Virus record (IMG/VR): IMGVR_UViG_3300021092_000057
Span: 1 to 51,516 of that record
DNA: 51,516 nucleotides
Direction: 5' to 3' (one strand)
Source: a virus
The notes beneath the pieces were generated by a model. It was not told where the DNA came from. It saw only the letters and a program-made list of their open reading frames with translations, and did no database searches. Each line of letters opens with the position of its first letter. The stretch's first letter is position 1. This document shows positions 45,001-51,516 of this stretch, piece by piece. A program made the position numbers and the translations under genes.

Positions 45001-48000
45001 TCTGATGATCCATAATTAGACCCATTATTTTCCAGATGTGTTGAAGTTATTTCTCCCCTAAAAATTGGTTGAACAACAGATTTAAAATTATCAGAACCAA
45101 TTGAAGAAATACCAACATTACCAATCACTTCAACAGAAATTTCAGGATAATTAAAAGTATGAGTTCCAACTCCAATTGAAGTTAAATTAATAAACTGTTT
45201 TGTATTATAATAAAAATCTTTTAATGTTGTTCCAGTTCCAATTTCTGACAATTTAAAATTATTATTATCAACTTTGGTTAGATAATACTCAGTGCTAGTA
45301 GTTAATCCACCAATTACAGATCCACCAGAAGAATAGTTTATATATTTTACAATTTCTCCTGATTCAAATTCGTGATTTAAAATATTAATTTGATTGGTTG
45401 ATGTATTAATGCCTGTTATTGAACTAAATACTGTTCTTTTTTTATTTTCATATCCAGAACCAGAATTCTCTATATTAATTGATCCTAAAATAGATTTTTT
45501 ATTGAAAGATCTAAATTGATGATTTCCAATTCCATGAGAGGTTAAATTAATAGTATTAATTCCTGAGATTGCATCACCCAAGGTATTATGTAATTTAATT
45601 TGAGTTGGTGATTGTGCTGAAACAAAGTATGATGAATTATTTGTTAGTGTTCCTGGTGTAGTACCAATACCTATTGCTTGTTGTCCATTAGTAATATAGA
45701 TTACTTTTTCAGCATTTCTAAATTTATGATATGTACTAAACCCAATAGTATCATTACTTAAAGATACTTGTTCTGACTTATTTCCAGAATTAAAAGTTAC
45801 TTGGTGATCAATTAATTTCATTCCTGCATAAGCTTTAGCTCCTATACCATTTCCTCCGGTTATTTTAATAACAGGAGTTTCTACATAATCAAATCCAGGA
45901 TCAACAATTCTTATTTGTTTTAGAGAACCCTTTACTGCACAAAATCCAGTAGCACCAGAACCCGTCAAATCATTAATTGATAAAACTGGAGGATTAATTA
46001 TGTCATAATCTGTGCCTCTGGCAGTAACTTCTATTCGATTTAATTTTCCATAATATACAACATCATGAGATTTGTAATTTAATATTTCAACTCCATTAAT
46101 TAAAATTCCAGTAAATCCCGGTTGTGTTGGGTACTCTGCTCCATCATTAATAGGAGAAGAAATTTCTCTAAAAAGATTTTGTGACTTAAGTGTTTTTGAT
46201 TTGAATTTATAATATTCAAATTTATTTGAAGTTACTGTTACTGGACTATCAACAGATTTAAATTTTGAGTTGTATATGTCAGATCTACTTAAAGCAATTT
46301 TAATAGTATTAGAATCTATTCTTTTTACAAAATATATTCCTTCAGAAAACAATTCACTGACAGTTGATAAAGTTTCAACAATATTTCCATTTGTATCAAA
46401 TGATTGTATCAAAGTTTTTTCTGGAGTGTAATAAACTGCATCTCCAGTATAAAATCCATGATCTGTGGTAGAAGTAATCTTAAAAGTGTCTGAATCAAAT
46501 GTTCCAGAAAAAACTATTTGCTTTGACAAAACATTTAATTGTTGAGTATCATAATATGGAAGAGATGATGATGCAATTATAGTTTTATCTCCTTCTTTAT
46601 ATACATTTTGAACATCAGCATTAAAAATAGAAATATTGGGAAATTTTGAAGAATTTGGTCTTAAAATATTTCTTTTTATTGTATAAGTATCTGTAAGTAA
46701 TAATTCTCCCTGACCCTTTACATTAAGAGATTTTTTTGAAGTAACATCAACTACCGTAGAATTTTTTTCAACTCCCATACTATTAATTATTTTTAAAATA
46801 TCTCCTATTTTAAAAATATTATTCAATTTTGTATTAATCTTATAAGTTTTATCTGTAGAATCAATTAAAGAAATTGATTCTACATCATATGAAGTTGAAA
46901 TATTATAAAATACACTATTTGAAACTACATCTTCTGAGTTAACTCCCAGAGTTTTAATTTGAGAATTATATCCTTTTTCAAGATAATATGTATCATCAAT
47001 TAAATTAAGGTCTTTGATAACAGAAGTGACTCTTACTTTGATTTTATTGTCAAAGTCTCTTGCATAGGTACTAATACCAATATTAGCAGAATCCTCAATT
47101 ATTCCTGTAATATTTGAGCATCCAAAAAATTGATTTACATTCTTTGACTCATATGCTATGGTGCCTCGTGTTTGATCATTATATGTAACATATAGTTCAC
47201 CTTTATTTGGAAATCCTATAGTCGAATCAACATTAAGAGTTGTAAGACCATTAGTAAAATCAGTGGTTATTTTAATATTTGCACCCATTCCATTATGATT
47301 TGCGCAATTGTATTTTATTGTTTCATCTGGAGCAGTTATATTAATAGTTAAATCAACAAAAGATCCTGCTTGACCAGAAACTCCATTACTAGATACAATA
47401 TAATATAGTGAAGAAAGAGAACCTCCAGATAATGTTTGAAATATAAAAGGATGTCCATCATTGGAAAGATCTGATGTATCAAATCTATATGTATTTCCTT
47501 TTACTAAAGTCAACTGTTGTTGAGTTATAGAATCAATTGCATAAACATGTTTAGGAGGTGGAGTTCCTGGATTTATTTTTGTGGTTACTGTAAAAGATTT
47601 TACCCCATATTGACCAATTACTTTAGTTTGTGGATGAACTTTAAACTCACCATATAATGTTCCATCAATCCCAATGTCCTTAATATAATCCGAATCTATA
47701 CTAAGTTTATAATATTCTTCTCCATCTTTAGTAAATATTTTTTCAACATTCCCAATTGATGCATATGCTTTTTCAAAACCCAAATATTCATCTTGAAATA
47801 AAGTAGAATTTATTAAATCCTCAGGATTTCCTTCAATAATGTCTACAACCAAGTCTGTTGTTATTTGATAATGTGCATCAGATGGTCTGAAAAGATATTC
47901 TTTTGGTCTAATAATGCTTACATCTTCTCCGTAAAGAGATCTAAACAATATTTCAAAGGATTCATCTGTTCCCTTACTCTTATAAAAATCATTGGATTGT

Positions 48001-48584
48001 TTGATAAATAATGATTGATTTAAATTTTTAGATAAAGTTCTATTTTCAAATCCTGGAATTATTTGATATTTGATTTTAGATAAAAATTCAGTTAAAAATA
48101 AAGAACTTAAATTAATAATTCTAGATCCTGCAGAATGATTTGTGGCGTTTGATTCGGAAAATGATAATTGATCTGGACGATTTTGAGATTTATAAGAATC
48201 AATTCCACTAAATCCTCGAATACACCCAGTAAAAGAATTAAAGGTTTTTCCAGTATATGTAATTATTTCATTGTCAATTTTTAATAATCCATATTTTTCA
48301 GGAAATCCATCAGTTCCGGTAAAAGATTCTGAAATATTGATAATTAATGTGTCATCTATGATTTCAATATCATCGTTCAAGATTACAAAATCAACTTGAT
48401 TAGTTACTTCATCAATTTTGATGTACTTATCAATGTTTTGAATTAAATCAATGGGAGATCCTTTAAACTCTTGAGCAAGATAGTATTGTGAAAGAAACTC
48501 AGCAATTAATGGAAACTCCTCTCTGACATATGCGGGGAGTTGGTTATAAACTATATTATTAAACTGAATTCTTTTTTCTGTCAT
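36042..48584 (-). CDS. 7: Giant gp7-position baseplate wedge protein
   Basis: This is a 4180-aa protein in one unbroken frame; T4 gp7 is about 1030 aa. Residues 1-240 match the cyanophage gp7 start (FNNIVYNQLPAYVREEFPLI; FYKSKGTDESFEILFRSLYG). A cupredoxin-like segment lies at 345-440 (His378, Cys427, His430, Met433). A YHYH-domain signature lies at about 1365-1465 (DHSPIIGWAYDGNPIYGPYG; TPEYPNGTYAYF). Gly-Tyr strand repeats are scattered throughout, and two similar beta domains of about 100 aa lie near 2845-3070. The part near 3800-3860 (WCRQTEDKIINQIVIGKSRM) is typical of the family. It is likely a long baseplate arm with host-contact modules. Confidence 0.88.
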   Translation of the reverse strand: MTEKRIQFNNIVYNQLPAYVREEFPLIAEFLSQYYLAQEFKGSPIDLIQNIDKYIKIDEVTNQVDFVILNDDIEIIDDTLIINISESFTGTDGFPEKYGLLKIDNEIITYTGKTFNSFTGCIRGFSGIDSYKSQNRPDQLSFSESNATNHSAGSRIINLSSLFLTEFLSKIKYQIIPGFENRTLSKNLNQSLFIKQSNDFYKSKGTDESFEILFRSLYGEDVSIIRPKEYLFRPSDAHYQITTDLVVDIIEGNPEDLINSTLFQDEYLGFEKAYASIGNVEKIFTKDGEEYYKLSIDSDYIKDIGIDGTLYGEFKVHPQTKVIGQYGVKSFTVTTKINPGTPPPKHVYAIDSITQQQLTLVKGNTYRFDTSDLSNDGHPFIFQTLSGGSLSSLYYIVSSNGVSGQAGSFVDLTINITAPDETIKYNCANHNGMGANIKITTDFTNGLTTLNVDSTIGFPNKGELYVTYNDQTRGTIAYESKNVNQFFGCSNITGIIEDSANIGISTYARDFDNKIKVRVTSVIKDLNLIDDTYYLEKGYNSQIKTLGVNSEDVVSNSVFYNISTSYDVESISLIDSTDKTYKINTKLNNIFKIGDILKIINSMGVEKNSTVVDVTSKKSLNVKGQGELLLTDTYTIKRNILRPNSSKFPNISIFNADVQNVYKEGDKTIIASSSLPYYDTQQLNVLSKQIVFSGTFDSDTFKITSTTDHGFYTGDAVYYTPEKTLIQSFDTNGNIVETLSTVSELFSEGIYFVKRIDSNTIKIALSRSDIYNSKFKSVDSPVTVTSNKFEYYKFKSKTLKSQNLFREISSPINDGAEYPTQPGFTGILINGVEILNYKSHDVVYYGKLNRIEVTARGTDYDIINPPVLSINDLTGSGATGFCAVKGSLKQIRIVDPGFDYVETPVIKITGGNGIGAKAYAGMKLIDHQVTFNSGNKSEQVSLSNDTIGFSTYHKFRNAEKVIYITNGQQAIGIGTTPGTLTNNSSYFVSAQSPTQIKLHNTLGDAISGINTINLTSHGIGNHQFRSFNKKSILGSINIENSGSGYENKKRTVFSSITGINTSTNQINILNHEFESGEIVKYINYSSGGSVIGGLTTSTEYYLTKVDNNNFKLSEIGTGTTLKDFYYNTKQFINLTSIGVGTHTFNYPEISVEVIGNVGISSIGSDNFKSVVQPIFRGEITSTHLENNGSNYGSSEILNYDKQPLITLNSGFGAQVIPIIVDQKIKEVLIISSGSGYNSPPNLKINGSGFGAVLTPIIQNGELIEVKVIESGIRYLPNDTSIDIIATGSLAQFNAKIQTWNVNLYQKNLSIVSNDDGVISEGIVEDFELEYSHLYAPRKLREIIYASDSDGNTLYGRKDLRKFGNKEVASTDHSPIIGWAYDGNPIYGPYGYLTKQGGIVSQLKSGYKLDLKSNRPPTSIFPTGFFIEDYTYQEVSDETVLDKNNGRFCVTPEYPNGTYAYFATISNSVADSSGTFSGYKSPVFPYLIGNTFKSKPNEFNFKKASNQRDFDLNQTSFSRNTTPYNLIESGASYSYLKLPNLLTQTANIKYASPGFIEKIDIVSGGSGYKIGDKLVFDNNGTGGYNASAEVERIFGKSVNSISVATTSIDNVEFYPSSPQGNFLVFSENPHNLTNTDLISVSGLNTSSSLIEGSYRIGISTNTFSLTAGVGTTGATGIVTYFSIAGNLNFFDGTIRENDVLGIGTEQIKVLNVDARASRIRVRRAINGTVGSAHSVDSVLYERSRKFKINAGFSSQFDYKVNREIYFNPIDAVGLGTTSGIGIGVTIIFSNPGTGITQIFIPTKSIYISNHQLNTGDELVYSTNSGTPIGVSTNGISTSISISDQQTVFVAKISDDLIGISTIRVGLGTTGTFVGIASTTRGIGTLFFTNVGTGDNHSFKTTYAGLSGSISKNNVTVSTAQTHGLLNNDIVFVDVNPSISTTFTVKYNDYNRKVLINPKDFVSAGINTITNTITILNHNFKRGQKVIHNAVTPANGLENNKEYFIFIVDDNKIKLTNTYHDSISAKPEIVGITSASNGTLSLVNPPIQVYQNYSIVFDLSDSSLSYTQQGSSYPAFDFKLFKNSNFTENYDSNSDNQIFEVKKVGTVGVTSDAKVTLSVNENTPRILYYKLIPIYDGVSLPDNKKLINEDLEVISNNQIEVKKSQYNGIYDIVVGSSTSFTYNLSNVPEKNSYTSGISSIKYETNSLNAYGPISKIKITNRGQNYYSIPQILNVVGISTLGVSTTGVGTEAILEASGTSIGKIKSVKINDIGFDFPSDLTLRPSVGIPQIIKIDALLSFESIGISSFGRGYITPPKLIVLDGKTNNIVPEVDLKFKVGSNKVEILENTTRLNKVNPIILPIQNSNGVGISSIQYNSSTKDVTVVLAVGFSTINSFPFAVNDKVLIENVSVGVGSTGKGYNSENYNYQLFTLTSVTENLGGLGGSVVYNLNEFLIGSEFPGTFDPTNSSGKIIAQKHFPIFDITLKNNNYFKGEIVTSKSAAGTVEDWDPKSNLVKVISKKNFKVGDTITGLSSKTQGVISTIKIFNAFFNLGATSKVVSGWQSDAGVLNNNIQRIQDSLYYQNFSYSIKSRVDFDTWNDVVSSLNHTAGFKKFADYQLETPATFVEINNNSLTVNLPSDLTSIDVIRDVTNVVNLNCVFDFDIVKENSLQIGSQIFSDEIIFSNRILTDYQESVGNRVLLIDDISQLFNSNPRPTPFVEVQRFNLTTSRVQKYITCVKDRRFPNQRQLSIVTNIIDNENLVYATEYATLESSYDMGFYDVGFDGTEGILLFFPTKSAINDFDICTLSYNISDNISGVGSTSFADFADINSYFSEVGIGSTTTIIGISSAYSGLKVLVSISAPQNRYELDELSIIHDGTNVELLEYGQLSNHTKINAYSTPGLGTYHAYLSGSQLKLDFIPRVGVAATVNAIQIGFTTSTDVGVGTFNMKHASLEGRSTNIPATPTPTPVVISSYSNNYGGAYFIVQITDTTNNILQLSEIVAINNDTVIGDDTVYMNEYAYINTISSNNSSGLGTIGISKTSTTIDLVFTPLPSININAKVYLNALRFEDDDRDIISFLNSSIQTTYALYEGTDVDIIRAFNLTHKNSPIFERYFDGSASTIVNTTSNTISLPNHFFVTGEQVKYSNSNSVAGIVTANSIGIATTSFVGVGSTDKLPRDVYIVKIDINNVQLARSAEDALKSVPLVLDITSVGIGTFHKFTSINQNAKVVIALDNLIQSPVVSTSTTAKLVNRMFTTDETIFVDNTTSFFGGDLIKINNEIMRIDGVGIGTTNAIQVRRSRLGTEIVGHSTGALVTKVTGNYNIVGNTLNFAEAPFGKTPFSSTTNSPNERDWVGISTGSSFQGRSFMRSGIQNSTDESYHKNYIYSDISSGFNGTAKEFTLKSNGSDVDGIQNENAIILINDIFQGPGLTNDYTLTESVGITTIAFTGAATSVSYDINNASIPRGGIIVSVGSTEGFGYQPLVSAGGTATVSAAGTISAISIGNSGSGYRSGVQVVRVGVALSSTDTPTIEFIGTASVSNGSVVSIAITNPGTGYTSTNQPYVVFDDPLSYSNIPLIYSSGSSGVGTAARINIVVGQGSSVIDFEIINTGYGYGNEQILTVPIGGTTGIPTTGVGASFREFKINIEKTFTDKFVGWSIGELQVLDSIDDQFDGEKSSFQTKTSNNLISIRSSKGSNINVQDTLLVFLNDVLQVPGKGYTFPGGSIITFTEPPKVGDTSKILFYRGSGSVDVLDVDVLETIKDGDELTINYDPSLGQSTILQEEVRTVTRINSTDSVSTNPYFGPGNVSDRSLERPVKWCRQTEDKIINQIVIGKSRMLYEAAITPTSYLIQPVGVGSTVLYVDNVRPFFNPINESNINVTFQKSIVIISQDNKVGASATAVVSIAGTITSIVISDGGVGYTTTPTVSISQPIGFGTTAAQNTASAIAIISGGVVTGISVTLGGGGYISTTPPQVLIQSPSMTKETNTVTSYAGDSGIIVGFGTTASGITFDFFIPTNSYLRDTSVVGSALTVSGIGTGDYFLIYDSNIGSASTSITSKDIDNNTIGIGTDFVNNVYQVQSVSNVSVANTAIGIATVGTATTTVRRVNAIVSGISTISGYSGVGIDTTTLSFGNFSWGKIVLLGRSKENTYNFYGNDGVGGISTSGVVKRTLPLKFENYIIT

Positions 48585-48605
48585 TTTATTGATTTAATTT
48601 TTTTA

Positions 48606-50744
48606 TTAATAACTTGAAGAAGAAGAAGGTGTTGATGGACTTGAAGAAGAAGGTGTTGATGGACTTGAAGAAGAAGAAGGTGTTGATGGAGTAGAAGAAG
48701 AAGGTGTTGATGGAGTAGAAGAAGAAGGTGTTGATGGAGTAGAAAGACCGGATAGTCCCAGTGATCCTGGTGATGAAGGTGCAAATGGTGTAGAAACTAC
48801 ACCTGCTCCAATATTACTTGTTGGACGAATTAAAAGACCATTTGCATAACTTGAAGATACAATGTAATTGGATGCAGATGGATCAAGTCCAGATGAAATA
48901 TTGTCAGAAATCATTTCATAATTACTATTACTAATATCTAGTTGTAAATACAAATCCTGCAGTCCAATTACGTCATTTGAACGTGGAATTGCTGAGAACT
49001 CAATAATTGTTTGACCATTTTTTATTTTTCCTGCTACAATATTTATTGGATTTAAAGTTATTATACCTTTTTTATAATCTATTCTACCTATATTTCTTTT
49101 TACTATTGTTGGATTTGTTGAATTTAATGATGGAACTGTAAATAAAAATAAAGATCCAGATTCTCCATTTGAATTTGGAATATCTGAAATATAAACATTT
49201 TGTAATACATCCGGTATTAAAAATGCAGAAGATTTAATATTAAACCCATTCATATTACGAATATAAAATTCATTTCCAAAACCAATTTGATATTCAGTAA
49301 ATGTGTTTAGTGCAACTCTCAAATCTCTTCTCATTTGAATTGTTGTAATATTTGAAGTTACTGATTCATGACTTTCGTCAATGATTCTTAAAAATTTACT
49401 ATATTTAAACCTTGCACCATACTTGTTCAACTCAGATGACTCTGCATATTTTGTTGTGTTGTTCTGTATAATACTTGATACAAAATCAGAACTTGAAGCA
49501 AGATTCGTGTTGTAGTAAACTTTTGAATTAACTTCAATATAAATATATTTTAAATCCAAAATTTCAGGAACAATTCCTGCAACTGCATATTTTTTGAGAC
49601 TGCGTTTAATATTTTCTTTAATTAAGTTTGGCAAAAAATCACCAGATCTTGGTTTGATACTTATAAAAACCTTACCATATTGAGGAGGAACTAAATCTTC
49701 TCCACCAAATACGGAAATTGATTCAGTTTCTGGATAAATTTTTGAGGAAATTAATGTTTCATAATCATTTGCAGTAAGTGTTCTATTTTGAGATGCATAT
49801 ATTCTTGGAGCGTATCTTTTAATAGATTCGACAGATTCAATACTCTCTCCACCAGATGCAATTAATCCGGTGGTTAATAAAGAAATTCCAGAAGTAATTG
49901 GATATTCTATAGAGTTTCTATTATAAGTAATTCTTCCAGAAAATGTAAATTGATTTATACCATTTGCACTATCACCATTTGAAGTAATATATCCAACTTC
50001 AATAAAGTTTCCTTCTTCAAGTTTCTTACCAAAAATTCCATCTCCAAAAATAAGTTCATATCTTTCATCTTCAATTTCTTGAAGAAAGAAAACTTTAGAA
50101 TCTTTGTTGACTTCAAAAAGACTATCTTGACGGTTATATTTTGTTGAACCTGTAGATTGTTCGTTAGATTTCACTGATACAGAAATTAAATCAGTGTCAA
50201 TGCCACTATTTGGTAGAATAAATCTTTGATTTAAATTTCTAGAACTAAATGTAAAATTATTTACTAAACGAGTTCCTTGATAAATTTTAAGATTATCAAA
50301 TGTTGCTATTCCATTAAATACAGGAACTGTTATATCTTCTAAAATACAGAACACATATGACTGATTACCAAAACTACCCGAGGTGCTTGCTACAGGTCCT
50401 TTATGGAGGGTTAGGGAGGATGGTGTGGGGATTATATTAGATGTGTCAATAAAAAAACTTACTGTTGCTTGTGCTGCCTTTCTTGAACGTGGAGTATATC
50501 CAATATTTCTTGCAAGTGATACTACATTTTCTCTCAGAGTGGCACTATCGATAAAAACTTCATTTGCCACCATATTTGCATTGTATGATGTAATATAGGT
50601 ATTATATGCCAATACATCAAGAATAGAAGATAGATTAGATCCTTCAAAATCATAATCCGTAAAATTGGAATTAGATTTTAGATAATCTTTAAGACTGGTT
50701 TTTATCTGATCAAAATCTAGATTTGAAAAATTTACTAATGGCAT
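48606..50744 (-). CDS. 6: gp6 baseplate wedge protein with Ser-Thr-Pro repeat tail
   Basis: This 712-aa protein of the J-like/gp6 family opens FSNLDFDQIKTSLKDYLKSN, then GSNLSSILDVLAYNTYITSY and ARNIGYTPRSRKAAQA, and has the central APRIYASQNRTLTANDYETL segment. It forms the baseplate ring. The last 55 residues are nearly all Ser, Thr and Pro, coded by a tandem DNA repeat. The gp25 stop and gp6 start adjoin with no gap. Confidence 0.93.
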   Translation of the reverse strand: MPLVNFSNLDFDQIKTSLKDYLKSNSNFTDYDFEGSNLSSILDVLAYNTYITSYNANMVANEVFIDSATLRENVVSLARNIGYTPRSRKAAQATVSFFIDTSNIIPTPSSLTLHKGPVASTSGSFGNQSYVFCILEDITVPVFNGIATFDNLKIYQGTRLVNNFTFSSRNLNQRFILPNSGIDTDLISVSVKSNEQSTGSTKYNRQDSLFEVNKDSKVFFLQEIEDERYELIFGDGIFGKKLEEGNFIEVGYITSNGDSANGINQFTFSGRITYNRNSIEYPITSGISLLTTGLIASGGESIESVESIKRYAPRIYASQNRTLTANDYETLISSKIYPETESISVFGGEDLVPPQYGKVFISIKPRSGDFLPNLIKENIKRSLKKYAVAGIVPEILDLKYIYIEVNSKVYYNTNLASSSDFVSSIIQNNTTKYAESSELNKYGARFKYSKFLRIIDESHESVTSNITTIQMRRDLRVALNTFTEYQIGFGNEFYIRNMNGFNIKSSAFLIPDVLQNVYISDIPNSNGESGSLFLFTVPSLNSTNPTIVKRNIGRIDYKKGIITLNPINIVAGKIKNGQTIIEFSAIPRSNDVIGLQDLYLQLDISNSNYEMISDNISSGLDPSASNYIVSSSYANGLLIRPTSNIGAGVVSTPFAPSSPGSLGLSGLSTPSTPSSSTPSTPSSSTPSTPSSSSSPSTPSSSSPSTPSSSSSY
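48616..48741 (-). repeat. Tandem 24/27-bp repeat coding STPS units in gp6
   Basis: Five units of 27, 24, 27, 24 and 24 bases differ only in the number of GAA triplets (Ser codons on the coding strand) and in CTT versus GTA at the unit end. They encode a STPSTPSSS-like tail. Near-identity of units points to recent slippage or recombination. Confidence 0.9.
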
Positions 50745-51146
50745 TTATCTGGTTGGTTGCAAAACGAACTCTAATTGTTGCGCTTGGACATCTATTCCTA
50801 TTATATTGTATATAATTGTTACATTTAAAGAATTGTTATCATAATCTGGAATTACATCAACACTTATTAATTTTACTCTTGGTTCAAAATTTACAATTGA
50901 GGTTGCAATTTCGTCTCTAATGTTTGATGCTGAAATTTCATCAACAAGTTCAAATAATGATCTACTTACTTCAGAACCAAAATTTTCATTAAAGAATTTT
51001 TCGCCAGGAAGGGTAAATACAATATTTCGTATAGAACGCGCAATTGCAGTTTCATTTTTAAGGACAATCAAGTCACTATTCAGAGGATTATTCTGAAAAG
51101 TCATACTAATGTCTATAAAACCTTGACTTACCCTTTCTAAAGGCAT
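50745..51146 (-). CDS. 25: gp25 baseplate wedge protein
   Basis: This 133-aa protein carries the gp25/lysozyme-like baseplate core fold signature: the DLIVLKNETAIARSIRNIVF opening, the PGEKFFNENFGSEVSRSLFE segment and the NFEPRVKL motif with the family's conserved Glu-Pro-Arg. It joins gp6 in the baseplate wedge. It directly precedes gp6. A GATAAATA box is 21 bases upstream. Confidence 0.95.
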   Translation of the reverse strand: MPLERVSQGFIDISMTFQNNPLNSDLIVLKNETAIARSIRNIVFTLPGEKFFNENFGSEVSRSLFELVDEISASNIRDEIATSIVNFEPRVKLISVDVIPDYDNNSLNVTIIYNIIGIDVQAQQLEFVLQPTR

Positions 51147-51165
51147 TGATTATTACAATTCTATC

Positions 51166-51342
51166 TTATTTATCAAGGATTTTTGACTCATAAAGTGGTT
51201 CTGTTCCATATTCCCAATCATCATAGTCTTGATCATTGCGAATTCTTTCGTGAATTTCGTTTTGTGTAGCAAAATCGTGTTTTTTGGGAGTTAAAAGGTC
51301 ATTTGCAATCTCACGAAGCATCTTTTTCTGAGTGTTTTCCAT
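51166..51342 (-). CDS. 58-aa acidic hypothetical protein
   Basis: ATG at 51342 opens a frame reading MENTQKKMLREIANDLLTPK, followed by a charged stretch (IHERIRNDQDYDDWEYGTE) to the stop at 51166. It overlaps the end of the next upstream gene by 32 bases and lies 19 bases before gp25. It is helical and not recognised. It fits a small accessory gene in the baseplate cluster. Confidence 0.7.
   Translation of the reverse strand: MENTQKKMLREIANDLLTPKKHDFATQNEIHERIRNDQDYDDWEYGTEPLYESKILDK
51167..51174 (-). promoter_or_regulatory. Late promoter box GATAAATA (gp25)
   Basis: Seven of eight bases match the late box, overlapping the last codons of the 58-aa gene. Confidence 0.45.
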
Positions 51343-51516
51343 TGTTTTGTTCTTGATTGGTTAAATCAGAACTTTTTGCGGGGTTGCTATCCCGTTCTTC
51401 GGGTGTTGTATAGAAATATTCATCACAATCACCTAAACGACCCCATTCAAGTTCATTTTCAACTTCAAACCACTGCGTTGAAACCTTAAAATCGGGTATT
51501 TTTGGTTCTGATGGAG
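51311..51516 (-). CDS. Incomplete acidic protein at the right edge
   Basis: The frame is open from the window edge to TGA at 51311, so the start is not visible; 67 codons are seen. It includes PDFKVSTQWFEVENELEWGR and a DCDEYFYTTPEERD stretch, then an Asn/Gln/Ser-rich end. It overlaps the 58-aa gene by 32 bases in another frame. The family is not recognised; the position next to gp25 suggests a conserved small phage gene. Confidence 0.65.
   Translation of the reverse strand, partial: PSEPKIPDFKVSTQWFEVENELEWGRLGDCDEYFYTTPEERDSNPAKSSDLTNQEQNNGKHSEKDAS

Noticed and set aside
48581-48784. Leu/His-rich 67-aa frame at the end of gp6
   Set aside because: It is a shadow of the tandem repeat in gp6; its repeats of HLLLL follow from the 24/27-bp unit read in another frame.
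1-51516. tRNA genes, CRISPR arrays or insertion sequences
   Set aside because: No cloverleaf-like sequence, spaced direct repeats or transposase frame was seen by reading. A tRNA scan was not possible here.

Overview
This window is a contiguous block of the structural, packaging and recombination core of a T4-like myovirus. Every convincing gene lies on the minus strand, so transcription runs from about 51.5 kb down to 1. The best fit is a marine cyanophage of a low-GC host (Prochlorococcus/Synechococcus type). The evidence is the AT-rich composition, the T4 gene order, the very large baseplate proteins, and a DUF3110-like gene (a cyanobacterial family) between the two subunits of the recombination nuclease. 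A T4-like phage of another marine host, such as Pelagibacter, shares many of these genes and cannot be excluded without host-marker genes. No tRNA, CRISPR array or insertion sequence was seen.

Layout in the direction of transcription. (1) 51516-36042: an incomplete gene, a 58-aa gene, baseplate wedge gp25 and gp6, and a 4180-aa gp7-position protein. (2) 36015-26923: gp8, then a 2511-aa DUF4815-like protein that fills the place of T4 genes 9-12 and wac. (3) 26921-22676: two small genes, neck proteins gp13 and gp14 with a 26-codon GIY-YIG endonuclease remnant wedged between them, the tail terminator/sheath stabiliser gp15 and the small terminase gp16. (4) 22648-18279: an 836-aa mosaic of cysteine-containing basic virus modules, a 57-aa protein and the large terminase gp17. 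(5) 18221-9433: gp18 sheath, gp19 tube, gp20 portal, a gp67-like core protein, a tiny gene with a possible frameshift, a 173-aa protein, gp21 prohead protease, gp22 scaffold and gp23 major capsid, ended by a strong intrinsic terminator. (6) 9348-6446: a gp3/tube-fold tail protein, UvsY, UvsW and a small candidate Sm-like protein. (7) 6331-2803: late sigma factor gp55, nuclease gp47, the DUF3110-like protein and nuclease gp46. (8) 2788-1: a small basic protein, a metallopeptidase/VWA protein and an incomplete protein whose N-terminus resembles a T4 capsid-targeting sequence.

How the parts work together. gp46/47, UvsW and UvsY act in recombination-dependent replication. gp55 directs RNA polymerase to late promoters, and twelve NATAAATA-type boxes lie just upstream of structural genes here. 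gp20, 21, 22, 23 and 67 build and mature the prohead; gp16/17 package DNA; gp13, 14, 15, 18 and 19 form neck and tail; gp25, 6, 7 and 8 and the 2511-aa protein form the baseplate.

The points most worth a second look are the mosaic 836-aa protein, a pair of back-to-back consensus promoters between gp55 and the Sm-like gene (one antisense to the Sm-like gene), a gp21 frame whose family start position is ATT, an A7 slippery run in a mini-gene at the gp68 position, the GIY-YIG remnant between gp13 and gp14, and a cupredoxin-like segment inside gp7. All calls come from reading the sequence; no database search was run.
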